DNA of 64,000 bases, taken from NCBI RefSeq assembly GCF_900129455.1, contig NZ_FQVU01000003.1, positions 620,001 through 684,000 on the forward strand, in the 5' to 3' direction. Origin of the DNA: Jatrophihabitans endophyticus (lineage in GTDB: Bacteria > Actinomycetota > Actinomycetes > Mycobacteriales > Jatrophihabitantaceae). Shown one piece after another: positions 17,946-27,101 of this stretch; position 1 is the first letter of the stretch, and every line of letters starts with the position of its first letter. Below the pieces are notes generated by a model. It was not told where the DNA came from. It did not search any database and worked only from the letters and a program-made list of their open reading frames with translations. A program made the translations under genes and the position numbers.

Positions 17946-18578
17946 TCAGGCCGGGGACAGGATGGTCACACCCTCGGGCGGGAGGCCGGCGGCGGTGCAG
18001 AGCAGGTCGACGAAGCCGAGCAGGTGCGGGGCGAGGTCGGCGCTGTCGGCCGTCCAGGACGCGCGAAGCTCCATCGTCACCGAGGTTGCGGGGCCGGCGA
18101 CGTCGCCGAAGCGGGTGGACGTGGTCTGCGTGACGGTGCCGCCGGCGGCCCGGTACGCGGCGCCGTGCTCGTCCAGCGCGCCGGTGAGCCAACTCCAGCC
18201 CACCGTCGGCAGCATCGGGTCGATGCCCATGGCCTCGTCCAGCTCGGCCGAGGCGTAGGCGACGAGCCGCAGGACGCCGTCCCAGGCGTCGTGGCCGCTC
18301 GGGTCGTGCAGCAGGACGAGCCGGCCGGTCGCCAGGTCGACGCCGGCGGCCTCGCCGGTGCCGGCGATCTCGGCGCTGAGCGCGTAGCTGTAGGGCGCGA
18401 GGCGCTGCGGCGGGCGCAGCGCCTCGACCCGGACCTCCGGGCGCACCCGCGTGCCGGTGAGGCTCGCGACGGCGCTGCGGAAGACCTCGGGGGTCGGCTT
18501 GGCCTCGGTGGCGTCGGGCTCGGGCATCGTCACCTGCTCGACGAGGGATTCGGGGAGGGGCTCGACGGGAGAGAGCAT
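17946..18578 (-). CDS. DUF3000 protein
   Basis: 210-aa soluble protein of the actinobacterial DUF3000 family (Rv2680 position). Conserved stretches are RPPQRLAPYSYALSAEI, GRLVLLHDPSGHDAWDG and VGWSWLTGAL. ATG 18578 is used. An internal ATG (MPEPDATEAK) could be the true start. It is in an operon with the RNase D-like gene, and 3 nt downstream of a small Cys-rich gene. Function unknown. Confidence 0.88.
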   Translation of the reverse strand: MLSPVEPLPESLVEQVTMPEPDATEAKPTPEVFRSAVASLTGTRVRPEVRVEALRPPQRLAPYSYALSAEIAGTGEAAGVDLATGRLVLLHDPSGHDAWDGVLRLVAYASAELDEAMGIDPMLPTVGWSWLTGALDEHGAAYRAAGGTVTQTTSTRFGDVAGPATSVTMELRASWTADSADLAPHLLGFVDLLCTAAGLPPEGVTILSPA

Positions 18579-18581
18579 GGC

Positions 18582-18803
18582 TCAGGCCGCATGGCGCGGG
18601 GAACGGACCGCACGGCGTGCGATCGGCCGGCGGCCGGGCAGCGCGAGCTGGATCAACGGGGCGTCGAGCAGCAGCGCGGTGCCGCACTCGACGCAGGCGC
18701 GGTCCGGGCACAGCTCGCCGTGGCCGTCCACGCACGGCGGCGTCTCGGTGAGGCACTCGCGTTCGCAGTGCGGGCAGTACAGGTAGGGCGGTTCGGCCGT
18801 CAC
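18582..18803 (-). CDS. small cysteine-rich (zinc-ribbon-like) hypothetical protein
   Basis: 73-aa protein with seven cysteines in the first 40 residues, including CPHC (10-13) and CVEC (37-40), consistent with a zinc-binding knuckle. A basic tail follows ([16 protein letters not shown]). GTG 18803 is preceded by a strong GAGAGGAG Shine-Dalgarno. Its stop is three bases from the DUF3000 start, so it heads that operon. I do not recognise the family, and nucleic-acid binding is only a guess. Confidence 0.65.
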   Translation of the reverse strand: MTAEPPYLYCPHCERECLTETPPCVDGHGELCPDRACVECGTALLLDAPLIQLALPGRRPIARRAVRSPRHAA

Positions 18804-18946
18804 GGCAGACTCCTCTCGGCGCGTCGTCGCGATCGCCCGGTCGAGAGCGACCGGTTCGCGGTCGGGCGAAGGGCCTCAACCTCGCACAGGGTGACGACGA
18901 TCGCCCGCAGGCGCGCCGAGCGGGGGTCGCCCGGCCACGTGGGACG

Positions 18947-20074
18947 ATGGCGGTGATGGAACGCTCGCCCGCCACAGCCCCGTCCGTGCCCCCGTCCGCG
19001 CCCCCGGCCGCGCCCCCGGCCGCGCCCCCGGCCGCCGACCCGGCCAGCTCGCTGCTCGTGCGCGCGGCCCACGGCGCCCCCGGCCCGCACCCGCCCGTCT
19101 GGTTCATGCGCCAGGCCGGCCGCTCGTTGCCGGAGTACCGGGCGCTCCGCGCCGGGACGGCGATGCTCGACGCGTGCCGCGACGCCGCGACGATCACCGA
19201 GGTCACGTTGCAGCCGGTGCGCCGGCACGGGGTCGACGCGGCGATCTTCTTCTCCGACATCGTGGTGCCGCTCGCGGCGATCGGTGTCGGCATCGACATC
19301 GTCGCCGGCGTCGGCCCGGTGGTCGACAAGCCGATCCGCAGCGTGGCCGACCTCGACGCGCTCCGCCCGTTGGAACCGGGGGACGTCCCGTACGTCACCG
19401 ACGCGGTGCGCGCGCTGACCGGCGAGCTCGGCGCCACGCCGGTGATCGGCTTCGCCGGCGCGCCGTTCACGCTGGCGAGCTACCTGATCGAGGGTGGGCC
19501 GTCCAAGGACCACGCCCGGACCAAGGCGCTGATGCACGGCGACCCGCAGCTGTGGCACGCGCTCTGCTCGCGCCTCGGGGCGATCGCCGCCGCGTTCCTG
19601 CGGGTGCAGATCGACGCCGGCGCCGCCGCCGTGCAGCTGTTCGACTCGTGGGCCGGCTCGCTCTCGCTCGTCGACTACGAGCAGTTCGTGCTGCCGCACA
19701 GCCGCGAGGTCCTCGCGCCGCTGGCCGGCACCGTGCCGCGCATCCACTTCGGCGTCGGCACCGGTGAGCTGCTGGCCGCGATGCGCACGGCCGGTGCGGA
19801 CGTCGTCGGTGTCGACTGGCGGGTGCCGCTGGACGAGGCGGCGCGCCGGCTCGGGCCGGGCGCGGTCGTCCAGGGCAATCTCGACCCCGCGCTGCTCGGC
19901 GCCGACTGGCCGGTGGTCGAGCGGGCGGTGCGCCGCGTGGTCGCCGAGGGACGCGCCGCGGCCGGGCACGTGTTCAACCTCGGCCACGGCGTGCCCCCCA
20001 CCGCGGATCCCGACGTCCTGACCCGCATCGTCGAGCTGGTGCACTCCCTCGACGCGGACGGGGCGGGCGCGTGA
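18947..20074 (+). CDS. hemE: uroporphyrinogen decarboxylase
   Basis: Converts uroporphyrinogen III to coproporphyrinogen III. The 375-aa protein has the signature [16 protein letters not shown], the substrate motif [12 protein letters not shown], the loop [17 protein letters not shown], and C-terminal [10 protein letters not shown]. The N-terminus carries an unusual Ala/Pro stretch coded by a 12-bp tandem repeat. ATG 18947 or 18956 could be the start. The stop overlaps hemY by 4 nt (GTGA), so hemE-hemY-hemQ is a coupled operon. Confidence 0.97.
   Translation: MAVMERSPATAPSVPPSAPPAAPPAAPPAADPASSLLVRAAHGAPGPHPPVWFMRQAGRSLPEYRALRAGTAMLDACRDAATITEVTLQPVRRHGVDAAIFFSDIVVPLAAIGVGIDIVAGVGPVVDKPIRSVADLDALRPLEPGDVPYVTDAVRALTGELGATPVIGFAGAPFTLASYLIEGGPSKDHARTKALMHGDPQLWHALCSRLGAIAAAFLRVQIDAGAAAVQLFDSWAGSLSLVDYEQFVLPHSREVLAPLAGTVPRIHFGVGTGELLAAMRTAGADVVGVDWRVPLDEAARRLGPGAVVQGNLDPALLGADWPVVERAVRRVVAEGRAAAGHVFNLGHGVPPTADPDVLTRIVELVHSLDADGAGA
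18997..19032 (+). repeat. 12-bp tandem repeat in hemE 5' coding region
   Basis: Three exact copies of CGCGCCCCCGGC, coding for the Pro-Pro-Ala-Ala repeat in the non-conserved N-terminal tail of HemE. Copy number is likely to vary between strains. Confidence 0.85.
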
Positions 20075-21510
20075 CCCGCCTCGTCGTCGTCGGCGGCGGC
20101 ATCGCCGGGCTCGCCGCGGCCTGGTTCGCCGCCGAGGCCGGTCTGGACGTCACCGTGCTCGAGGCCGCGCCGCGTGTGGGCGGCAAGCTACGCGTCGAGG
20201 AGGTCGGCGGCGTGCCGGTCGACGTCGGCGCCGAGGCGCTGCTCACCGCCCGCCCCGAGGGCCTCGACCTGCTCGCCGCCGCCGGGCTCGCCGACGAGCG
20301 CATCTCACCGCTGACGACCTCGGCCCGTGTCTGGGCGGGCGGGACGACCCATCCGCTGCCGGCCCGCACGATGATGGGCATCCCCGGCGACGTCGAGGCG
20401 TTGCGCGAGTCCGGCGCGCTGTCCGACACCGCGCTGCAGACCGTCGCCGAGGAGCCGTCGCTGCCGCCGCTGCCGCCGCTGCGACGCGACGTGCCGGTCG
20501 GCTCACTGGTGCGCTACCGCATGGGGGACGAGGTCGCCGACCGGCTCGTCGAGCCGCTGCTGGGCGGCGTGTACGCCGGCAGCGCGGACGTGCTGTCGCT
20601 GCGGGCGACGATGCCCACGCTGGCCGACCGGCTGGCGCAGGGGGGCTCGCTGCTCGAGATCGCCCGCGCCGTCACCGGGGCCGGCGGCACCCGGGCCCCC
20701 GGCGCCGACCCCGGGCGTCCCGTCGTGCCGGTGTTCGCCTCGCTGCGCGGGGGCCTCGGCCGGCTGCCGGCCACGCTCGTGGCCACCGGCCGCTTCGCGG
20801 TGCGCACCGGCGTCACCGTCCGCACGATCAACCGGTCGGCGGCCGGTTTCACGCTCGACTGCGGCGCGGTGCCGCAGGCCGAGCGGATCGAGGCCGACGC
20901 GGTGATCGTCGCGGTGCCCGCGGCCAAGGCGGCGCGCCTGCTCGCCGGCGTCGCGCCCGCCGCCGGCGACGAGCTGGGCGCGATCGAGTCGGCCAGCATG
21001 GCGATCGTGTCCTTCGCCCTCGACGGCGACGCCGACGAGGCCGGGATCCCCGCGGGCAGCGGGCTGCTGATCGGTGCGGGGGAGCGGTTCGCGACCAAGG
21101 CCGTCACGCTGACCAGCCGCAAGTGGCCGGTCGACGCCGACGGCCGGACAGTGCTGCGCGCGTCGGTCGGCCGGCACGGCGAGCCGCACGCGCTGCAGCT
21201 CGGCGACGCCGACCTGGTCGAGATCGTCCGGCGCGACCTCGGCGTGCTGCTCGGGGACGCCGACACCCCGCGGGAGCTGCGCCCGGTCGACGCCGTGGTC
21301 ACGCGCTGGGGCGGCGGCCTGCCGCAGTACGCGGTCGGTCACGTGGAGCGCATCGCCCGCGTGCGGGCCGCGATCGCCGGTGTGCCCGGTCTCGCGGCCT
21401 GCGGCGCGGCCTTCGACGGTGTCGGGGTGCCGGCCTGCATCGCCAGTGCGCGCAGCGCGGTCGACCTCGTCGCCGGCTCGCTGTCGCAGGCGAGGACAAT
21501 GAGGCCATGA
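20071..21510 (+). CDS. hemY: coproporphyrinogen III oxidase / protoporphyrinogen oxidase (HemY, CgoX)
   Basis: 479-aa FAD enzyme that starts with [15 protein letters not shown] (dinucleotide-binding fold) and ELEA-type [14 protein letters not shown], followed by the PPO substrate domain ([22 protein letters not shown]) and C-terminal FAD motif [13 protein letters not shown]. In actinobacteria with HemQ it oxidises coproporphyrinogen III to coproporphyrin III (family knowledge). GTG 20071 and the stop each overlap neighbouring genes by 4 nt. Confidence 0.95.
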   Translation: MTRLVVVGGGIAGLAAAWFAAEAGLDVTVLEAAPRVGGKLRVEEVGGVPVDVGAEALLTARPEGLDLLAAAGLADERISPLTTSARVWAGGTTHPLPARTMMGIPGDVEALRESGALSDTALQTVAEEPSLPPLPPLRRDVPVGSLVRYRMGDEVADRLVEPLLGGVYAGSADVLSLRATMPTLADRLAQGGSLLEIARAVTGAGGTRAPGADPGRPVVPVFASLRGGLGRLPATLVATGRFAVRTGVTVRTINRSAAGFTLDCGAVPQAERIEADAVIVAVPAAKAARLLAGVAPAAGDELGAIESASMAIVSFALDGDADEAGIPAGSGLLIGAGERFATKAVTLTSRKWPVDADGRTVLRASVGRHGEPHALQLGDADLVEIVRRDLGVLLGDADTPRELRPVDAVVTRWGGGLPQYAVGHVERIARVRAAIAGVPGLAACGAAFDGVGVPACIASARSAVDLVAGSLSQARTMRP

Positions 21511-22271
21511 CCGACGGCACGCCTGTTCCCAGCACCGAGACGACCAGCGCGACCAGCGAGACGACCAGCGGGACGAGCACCGCGCCGAGGAAGGCCCGCG
21601 ACCTCAACGACGTCATCCGCTACACCGCCTGGTCGGTGTTCCGCGTCGCCCGCCCCCTCGGCGAGGCCGAGCGTGCGCCGCTGGCCGAGGAGGTCGCCAC
21701 CCTGTTCGACCAGCTCGCGGCCAAGGACGTCGTCGTGCGCGGTGCCTACGATCTCTCCGCGCTGCGCGCCGACGCCGACATCATGGTGTGGTGGCACGCG
21801 GCCAGCGCCGACGAGCTGCAGGACGCGTACTCCCGCTTCCGTCGCACCCGGCTCGGCACGCACCTGGAGCCGGTCTGGTCGAACATGGCGCTGCACCGGC
21901 CGGCCGAGTTCAACAAGAGCCACGTCCCGGCCTTCCTGGCCGACGAGCAGGCCCGCGCCTACGTCTGCGTCTACCCCTTCGTGCGCTCCTACGAGTGGTA
22001 CCTGCTGCCCGACGAGGAGCGCCGGGCGCTCCTGGTCGAGCACGGTCAGATGGCGCGCGACTACAAGGACGTCCGCGCCAACACGGTGTCCTCGTTCGCG
22101 CTCGGCGACTACGAATGGCTGCTGGCCTTCGAGGCCGACGAGCTGCACCGCATCGTCGACCTCATGCGCCACCTGCGCGGTGCCGGCGCGCGCCGGCACG
22201 TGCGCGAGGAGGTGCCGTTCTACACCGGCCGCCGCCGGCCGGTGACCGAGCTGGTCGACGCGCTGCCGTAA
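21507..22271 (+). CDS. hemQ: coproheme decarboxylase HemQ
   Basis: 254-aa chlorite-dismutase-like protein that decarboxylates iron-coproporphyrin III to haem b. A Thr/Ser-rich N-terminal arm precedes the core, which contains [37 protein letters not shown] and the conserved [16 protein letters not shown] 21507 overlaps the hemY stop by 4 nt. Together with hemE and hemY this is the coproporphyrin-dependent haem branch. Confidence 0.95.
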   Translation: MTDGTPVPSTETTSATSETTSGTSTAPRKARDLNDVIRYTAWSVFRVARPLGEAERAPLAEEVATLFDQLAAKDVVVRGAYDLSALRADADIMVWWHAASADELQDAYSRFRRTRLGTHLEPVWSNMALHRPAEFNKSHVPAFLADEQARAYVCVYPFVRSYEWYLLPDEERRALLVEHGQMARDYKDVRANTVSSFALGDYEWLLAFEADELHRIVDLMRHLRGAGARRHVREEVPFYTGRRRPVTELVDALP

Positions 22272-22286
22272 CCGGCGGCCGGCGCC

Positions 22287-23801
22287 CTACCGGCTGCCGT
22301 CGGCACCGGCCGCGGCACCGTCGTCGGCACCGTCGGCGGCGCCGGCGCTGCTGCTCGCCCCGGCGCTGCTGCTCGGCGTGACCGGCCGGTCGACGCCCTC
22401 CGCGGACGAGGAGCTGGTGGCGCTGCGCGAGGTCGACGTCGTCGAGCTCGACGCCGACGTGGTCGGCTCGTCGGGCGTGCTCGGCGCCTCCTCGCTCGAC
22501 GAGGTGCGGGTGCGGGTGCGCGTCCGGCTCGCCTCGGTGGAGGCCTCGGTCTCCTCGGGCTGCTGCGACTGCTGATCCTGCGACGACGACGACGCGCTGC
22601 TCGACGTCGGGGTGCGCGACGTGCTGGTGGACGGGGTCGTGCTGGTCCCGGTGTCGCCGGAGCCGCCGCCGGTGGTCGCCACGGCGATGGCCACGCCGAG
22701 GGCGAGCAGCACCGCCGCGAGCCCGAGACCGACGAGCAGCCCCGTGTTGCGCCGTTTCGGCGCGCCGTGCGTCGCCGACGCCGCTCCCGACGCCGCCCCC
22801 ACCGCCGGCGCTCCGGTGGTCGGCGCGGGCCGCCGGACGGGCGGCGGCGGGACGGCGGCGGGCAGGACCGTCGTGCCGCCGGTCTGTCCCGCGGCGGGGA
22901 TGAACTGGGTGGTCGCGGTCGGGTTGCCGCGGAGCGCGCTCGCGACCTGCGCCGCGGTGGGACGCGCGGCCGGGTCACGCGCGGTCATCGCGGTGAGCAG
23001 CCCCGGCCACGGCTGCGGCAGGGTCGGCGGGATCTCCGGGTCGCGGTCCAGGCGCGCGACGACCGCCTCGATCGGGGTGGGGCCGTCGAAGGACCGGATG
23101 CCGGTGAGCCCCTCGAGCAGGGTCAAGCCGAGCGCGTACACGTCGGCCGCCGGGCCGACGCCCGAGCCGCGGGCCTGCTCGGGGGCGAGGTAAGAGGCGG
23201 TGCCCAGCGTCGAGTCGGCCTGGGTCAGCCGCTCGGCGCCGATCAGCCGAACGATGCCGAAGTCCGACAGCCGGGCCCGGACGTGTTCGGTGCCGGTGCC
23301 CGCGCCGAGCAGGATGTTCGCCGGCTTGACGTCGCGGTGCACCATGCCCTGCTGGTGGACGTAGGCGAGCGCGTCGGCGACCTGCGCGCCGATCAGGCGG
23401 ATCTCGGGCTCGCTGGGGAGCGGTCCGCGCTCGATGCGGTCGCCGAGGTTGGGGCCCTCGACGAGCTCCATCACCAGGTACGCGCGCGCGGCGGGGTCGT
23501 CGGGCCCGGCGACCGAGCCGTCGAACAGCGTGATCAGGTTGGGGTGGTTCAGCCGGGCGAGGGCGTGCAGCTCGGCACGCTGCCGCTCCGCGCCGGCCGC
23601 GGTGTCGGCGGCGGCCGACGGACTGCGGAACACCTTGACCGCCACGTCGCGGTCGAGCAGCTGGTCGTGCGCCCGGAAGACGTCGGCCATGCCGCCCGAG
23701 CCGATGCGGCCGGTGACGTGGTAGCGGTCGGCGATGCGCCAGCCGTCCCCGGCCGGACCGGGCGCGGGGAAGTGCTGCGTCGGGTCGTCGGTGTCCGGCA
23801 T
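22287..23801 (-). CDS. transmembrane Ser/Thr protein kinase (PknB-type)
   Basis: 504-aa eukaryotic-like kinase. The catalytic domain (about 27-290) has the G-loop GRIGSGGMADVF, lysine K56, the catalytic loop HRDVKPAN (H155, D157) and DFG (180-182). Then come a Pro-rich juxtamembrane stretch, a single transmembrane helix near residues 350-375, and an extracellular tail of about 130 residues almost entirely Ser/Thr/Glu/Ala with an RTRTRTR patch. There are no PASTA repeats, so it is not the cell-wall sensor PknB itself. ATG 23801 has GAGGA upstream. Confidence 0.93.
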   Translation of the reverse strand: MPDTDDPTQHFPAPGPAGDGWRIADRYHVTGRIGSGGMADVFRAHDQLLDRDVAVKVFRSPSAAADTAAGAERQRAELHALARLNHPNLITLFDGSVAGPDDPAARAYLVMELVEGPNLGDRIERGPLPSEPEIRLIGAQVADALAYVHQQGMVHRDVKPANILLGAGTGTEHVRARLSDFGIVRLIGAERLTQADSTLGTASYLAPEQARGSGVGPAADVYALGLTLLEGLTGIRSFDGPTPIEAVVARLDRDPEIPPTLPQPWPGLLTAMTARDPAARPTAAQVASALRGNPTATTQFIPAAGQTGGTTVLPAAVPPPPVRRPAPTTGAPAVGAASGAASATHGAPKRRNTGLLVGLGLAAVLLALGVAIAVATTGGGSGDTGTSTTPSTSTSRTPTSSSASSSSQDQQSQQPEETEASTEASRTRTRTRTSSSEEAPSTPDEPTTSASSSTTSTSRSATSSSSAEGVDRPVTPSSSAGASSSAGAADGADDGAAAGADGSR

Positions 23802-23856
23802 AGTCCTCGATTCATGTCCATGCCGGAGCAGGCGTCAAACCCGGCTGTGCCGGTCG

Positions 23857-24300
23857 TCAGCCCGCGGGCTCGTCCTCGAACGTCATCGAGATCGAGTTGA
23901 TGCAGTAGCGCAGGTCGGTCGGGGTGTCGTAACCCTCGCCGGAGAAGACGTGGCCGAGATGGCTGTGACAGGTGGCACAGAGCACCTCCGTGCGGCTCAT
24001 GCCCCAGCTGCGGTCGGTCCGCTCGATCACCTGATCGCCGGCGAGCGGGCTGAAGAAGCTCGGCCAGCCGCAGTGCGAGTCGAACTTCTGCTCGCTGCGG
24101 AACAGCTCCGCGCCGCAGGCGCGACAGCGGTACACGCCGATGCGGTGGTTGTCGGTGTACTCACCGGTGAAGGCGCGCTCGGTGCCGGCCTCGCGCAGCA
24201 CCTCGTACTCCTCGGGGGTCAGCTGCTCGCGCCACTGCTCGTCGCTCTTCGTCACGGGCGCTGCGGGGAGCTGCTCGCTGCGGCTGCTGAAGATGCTCAT
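23857..24300 (-). CDS. msrB: peptide-methionine (R)-S-oxide reductase
   Basis: Repairs oxidised methionine (R-sulfoxide) with thioredoxin. The 147-aa protein has the MsrB zinc cysteines C59/C62 (RCRAC) and C108/C111 (CATC), the HCGWPSFF motif, and the catalytic cysteine C133 in RYCINSISM. ATG 24300 has a -10 hexamer seven nt upstream and no Shine-Dalgarno, so it is probably leaderless. It appears to be monocistronic. Confidence 0.97.
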   Translation of the reverse strand: MSIFSSRSEQLPAAPVTKSDEQWREQLTPEEYEVLREAGTERAFTGEYTDNHRIGVYRCRACGAELFRSEQKFDSHCGWPSFFSPLAGDQVIERTDRSWGMSRTEVLCATCHSHLGHVFSGEGYDTPTDLRYCINSISMTFEDEPAG

Positions 24301-24307
24301 GCCCTCG

Positions 24308-24313
24308 ACGGTA
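24308..24313 (-). promoter_or_regulatory. -10 hexamer of msrB (leaderless)
   Basis: TACCGT on the minus strand, seven nt before ATG 24300. Confidence 0.55.
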
Positions 24314-24321
24314 CCGAGTGC

Positions 24322-24576
24322 TCACCACATGCGGACGATGCCGACGACGCCGTAGACGATCGTCAGGGCGACCCCCAGCAGGATCAGCCAGACGACCACC
24401 TTGGCCGCGGTGCGCTTCGGGCCGGACAACCGGGCCAGCCCCGCGCCGAACGCTGCCATGTTCTGCAGCTCGCCGTCGGCGGTGTTGGGGTTCGCCGTCC
24501 GGCCCCACGCGCCGTCGACGTAGGGGGCGCGGGCGGGGTCGTCCCACGTCCCGTCGTCGTCCTCGTCGGTGCGCAT
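24322..24576 (-). CDS. small single-pass membrane protein
   Basis: 84-aa protein. It has an acidic N-terminus (MRTDEDDDGTWDDPAR), a middle segment LQNMAAFGAGLARLSGPKRTAAK, and one C-terminal transmembrane helix (VVVWLILLGVALTIVYGVVGIV). Family not recognised. ATG 24576 has TACCCT six nt upstream, consistent with a leaderless transcript, and codon use is typical of the genome. The gene is independent of the larger open frame on the same strand. Confidence 0.7.
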   Translation of the reverse strand: MRTDEDDDGTWDDPARAPYVDGAWGRTANPNTADGELQNMAAFGAGLARLSGPKRTAAKVVVWLILLGVALTIVYGVVGIVRMW

Positions 24577-24582
24577 CGCCCC

Positions 24583-24588
24583 AGGGTA
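24583..24588 (-). promoter_or_regulatory. -10 hexamer of small membrane protein gene
   Basis: TACCCT on the minus strand, six nt before ATG 24576. Confidence 0.5.
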
Positions 24589-24602
24589 GGCGCGCCGCGG
24601 GG

Positions 24603-25511
24603 TCAGGTCGGGGCGGTGGCGGGGGTCGGCATCGGCTCGTCGGACGCGTTCACCCGGGCCAGCAGCGGCGAGCGCGCCAGGACGACCACGCCGGCGCCGA
24701 CGCCGAGTGCGCCCGCGGTGGCCGGGGCCAGCCACCAGCCGGAGCGCGTCGCCTCGTCGAAGACCAAGACGCCCCAGAAGATGGAGACGAGCGGATCCAT
24801 GAGCGTGAAGCCGGGCTGGGCCGCCAGCAGCGGGCCGAGGTGCAGCGCCCACTGCACCAGCACCAGCCCGGCGACGCCGAAGCCGACCGCGGTGTAGGTC
24901 TGCCACGTCGTCAGCACGCCGGCGAGGCCGTGTCGCTCGCCCTGCTCGATCGTCTCCTTGATCATCGTCGCGGTGAGGCCGAAGCTGGTGCCGGCCGCGG
25001 CACCGAGGCACGCGGTACGCCAGACGGGGCGGCCGCGCTGGCCCGCTCCGACGAGCAGCGCGATCGTCGCTGCGGTGGCACCGCCGGCCACGAGGTAGAC
25101 GCGGTGCGAGACATCGGTCGCGTCGCCGGGCTGCGGCGCGAGCGCCGCGATGAAGACGATCATGCCGGCGGTCATCGCCAGGATGCCGCCCCACTCGGGG
25201 CGGCCGAGGCGGCTGCCGAACACCCTGGACGCCACCAACAGCGTCAGCGGCACCTCGAGCGTGATGATCGGCTCGACGGCCGACAGCTGGCCGTAGCCGA
25301 GTGCGACCGCCTGCAGGACGAACGAGCCCACCAGGCCGCCGAAGCCGAGCAGCCACGTGGGGGAGCGGACGAGGTCGAGCAGGAACCTCGGCCCGAACGC
25401 ACGGTCCGGACCGTTCGCCAGCCCCGCCTTGCGCTGCATGACGTTCGCCATCGCCACGCCCATCGCGGACAGCGCCGCGGCGACGTAGCTGACGACGTCG
25501 GCGAGCGTCAT
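24603..25511 (-). CDS. DMT-superfamily (EamA-like) transporter
   Basis: 302-aa polytopic membrane protein of the drug/metabolite transporter type with about nine or ten helices in two repeats (VVSYVAAALSAMGVAMANVMQ; LLGFGGLVGSFVLQAVAL; EPIITLEVPLTLLVASR; DPLVSIFWGVLVFDE). Substrate unknown. ATG 25511 overlaps the aminotransferase stop by 4 nt, so the two are a coupled operon, divergent from the hopanoid genes. A role linked to hopanoid or amino-compound export is only inference from location. Confidence 0.88.
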   Translation of the reverse strand: MTLADVVSYVAAALSAMGVAMANVMQRKAGLANGPDRAFGPRFLLDLVRSPTWLLGFGGLVGSFVLQAVALGYGQLSAVEPIITLEVPLTLLVASRVFGSRLGRPEWGGILAMTAGMIVFIAALAPQPGDATDVSHRVYLVAGGATAATIALLVGAGQRGRPVWRTACLGAAAGTSFGLTATMIKETIEQGERHGLAGVLTTWQTYTAVGFGVAGLVLVQWALHLGPLLAAQPGFTLMDPLVSIFWGVLVFDEATRSGWWLAPATAGALGVGAGVVVLARSPLLARVNASDEPMPTPATAPT

Positions 25512-26905
25512 CGCTGCCGGCGTTCGCCGAGGGTGTTGGTGGTGAGCGTCCGGGCGAAGTCGCGGGTCAGCCGGCTGCCCCGGTGCGCCTCGGCCATCAC
25601 GTCGGCGAAGGCGGCCAGGAACCGCTCCACCTCCCGCTCGCCGATCGTCAACGGCGGGATCAGCTTGATGACCTCGATGTGGTCCCCCGAGACCTGCGTG
25701 AGGATGCGGTGGTCGTGGAACAGGGCGTGGACCACCGTCTGCGCGAAGAGCCCCTTGCGGGCGACGCGGAGCGCGTGCCAGTGCGCGCGCAGCCGCCGCG
25801 ACTCGGGCCGGCCGAACTCGATGCCGATCATCAGGCCCCGGCCGCGGACGTCGGCGATCAGCTCGTAGCGCTGCGCGAGCTCGACCAGGCCGTCCTGCAG
25901 CTGCGTGCCGACGGCGCGTGCGTTCGCGACGACGTCCTCGTGCTCCAGCACGTGCAGCGTCGCCAGCCCGACCGCCATCGCCTGCGCGTTCGAGCCGAAG
26001 GTCGAGTCGTGCACGAGCACGCGGTCCATCGAGGAATACACCTTGGCGAAGATCTCCTCGCGGCCCAGGGTGGCACCGACCGGGACGTACCCGCCCGACA
26101 GCGCCTTGGCGGTGGCCACGAGATCGGGCTCGACCCCGTCGTGCTGGAAGGCGAAGAAGTCGCCGGTGCGCCCCAGCCCGCACTGCACCTCGTCGGCGAC
26201 GAGCAGGGCGCCGGCGTCGTGCACCACGCGCTGGGCGTCGGCGAGGAAACCGGGGGGGCTCACCGCGACGCCCTTGCCCTGCACCGGCTCGACGAGGAAC
26301 GCCGCGACGTCGCCCTTCGCGAGTTCGCGCTCCAGTGCGCGAATGTCGCCGAACGGGATCGCGGTGTCGGGCAGCAGCGGGCCGAACCCCTTGCGGAAGT
26401 CGGCGCCGCCGTTCACCGACAGCGCGCCGGTCGTCAGGCCGTGGAAGGCGCCGCGGCAGTACACGATCCGGCGCCGCCGGGTGGCGTAGCGGGCGAACTT
26501 CAGCGCGGTCTCGACGGCCTCCGCGCCGCTGTTGCCGAAGTAGACGCGGTCGAGGTGCGGCACGCGGGCCAGCAACGCCTCGGCCAACGGACCGGCGAGC
26601 ACGGGCGCGTCGAACTGGGTGAGGTCGGCCAGCCCGAGGTCGACGACGTCGTGCAGCGCCTGCCGCACGACGGGGTGGTGTCGGCCCAGCGCGAACACGC
26701 CGAACCCCGCGAGCATGTCCAGGTAGTCGCGGCCGTCCTCGTCGAACAGGTACGCGCCCTCCGCGCGCACGTAATGCCGGTCGAAGCCGATGGCGTGCAG
26801 CATGCGCGGCAGCTGCGGGTTCAGCACCGCGCGGTGCAGGTCGTAGCGCTCGGGCTCGCGCTCGCGCGCGACGTCCGCGAGCCGGAAGGGTTCGCCGTCA
26901 CCCAT
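25508..26905 (-). CDS. class III PLP aminotransferase, candidate HpnO
   Basis: 465-aa fold-type I aminotransferase with NSGAEAVETALKFAR (from 125), ADEVQCGLGR with D238, and PLP lysine K267 in TAKALSGGYVP. HpnO, which forms aminobacteriohopanetriol, belongs to this class and is encoded beside hopanoid operons in Streptomyces. Here the gene is divergent from hpnC. That makes HpnO plausible, but ornithine- or putrescine-type specificity cannot be excluded. ATG 26905 has GGAGAGG seven nt upstream. An upstream in-frame ATG at 26962 is less likely. Confidence 0.85.
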   Translation of the reverse strand: MGDGEPFRLADVAREREPERYDLHRAVLNPQLPRMLHAIGFDRHYVRAEGAYLFDEDGRDYLDMLAGFGVFALGRHHPVVRQALHDVVDLGLADLTQFDAPVLAGPLAEALLARVPHLDRVYFGNSGAEAVETALKFARYATRRRRIVYCRGAFHGLTTGALSVNGGADFRKGFGPLLPDTAIPFGDIRALERELAKGDVAAFLVEPVQGKGVAVSPPGFLADAQRVVHDAGALLVADEVQCGLGRTGDFFAFQHDGVEPDLVATAKALSGGYVPVGATLGREEIFAKVYSSMDRVLVHDSTFGSNAQAMAVGLATLHVLEHEDVVANARAVGTQLQDGLVELAQRYELIADVRGRGLMIGIEFGRPESRRLRAHWHALRVARKGLFAQTVVHALFHDHRILTQVSGDHIEVIKLIPPLTIGEREVERFLAAFADVMAEAHRGSRLTRDFARTLTTNTLGERRQR

Positions 26906-27101
26906 CGCGTGCCTCTCCGTCGTCTCGTCGTCCCGCTCGGTGTCGGACGGCTGCGGGAGCATCGTCGCGACATCCCACTAATACCGCGTACGGGGTCGCC
27001 TCCGGATGCAATCCTGATACGGGGGTAAGTTCAAAGTAGTTAGCTTGCCTAAAGGCTTCGACGTTCCGGGGGGAGCGGGTCGTACGGACGTGAGGACGAG
27101 G
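26906..27101. promoter_or_regulatory. divergent promoter region between aminotransferase and hopanoid operon
   Basis: The 196-bp gap is notably AT-richer around 26975-27055 than its surroundings. It includes an interrupted palindrome TTAG-CTTGC-CTAA near 27040-27052. It should hold the promoters of both the aminotransferase-EamA pair and hpnC. I see no confident -10/-35 pair. Confidence 0.5.

Noticed and set aside
22287-22600. Ser/Thr-rich end of the kinase gene as a separate small plus-strand gene
   Set aside because: Plus-strand frames here are the complement of the low-complexity extracellular tail and lack start signals or homology.
27040-27052. TTAG-CTTGC-CTAA before hpnC as an iron box
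   Set aside because: Only about 9 of 19 positions fit the DtxR/IdeR consensus when aligned, unlike the clear sites at 60169 and 61820.
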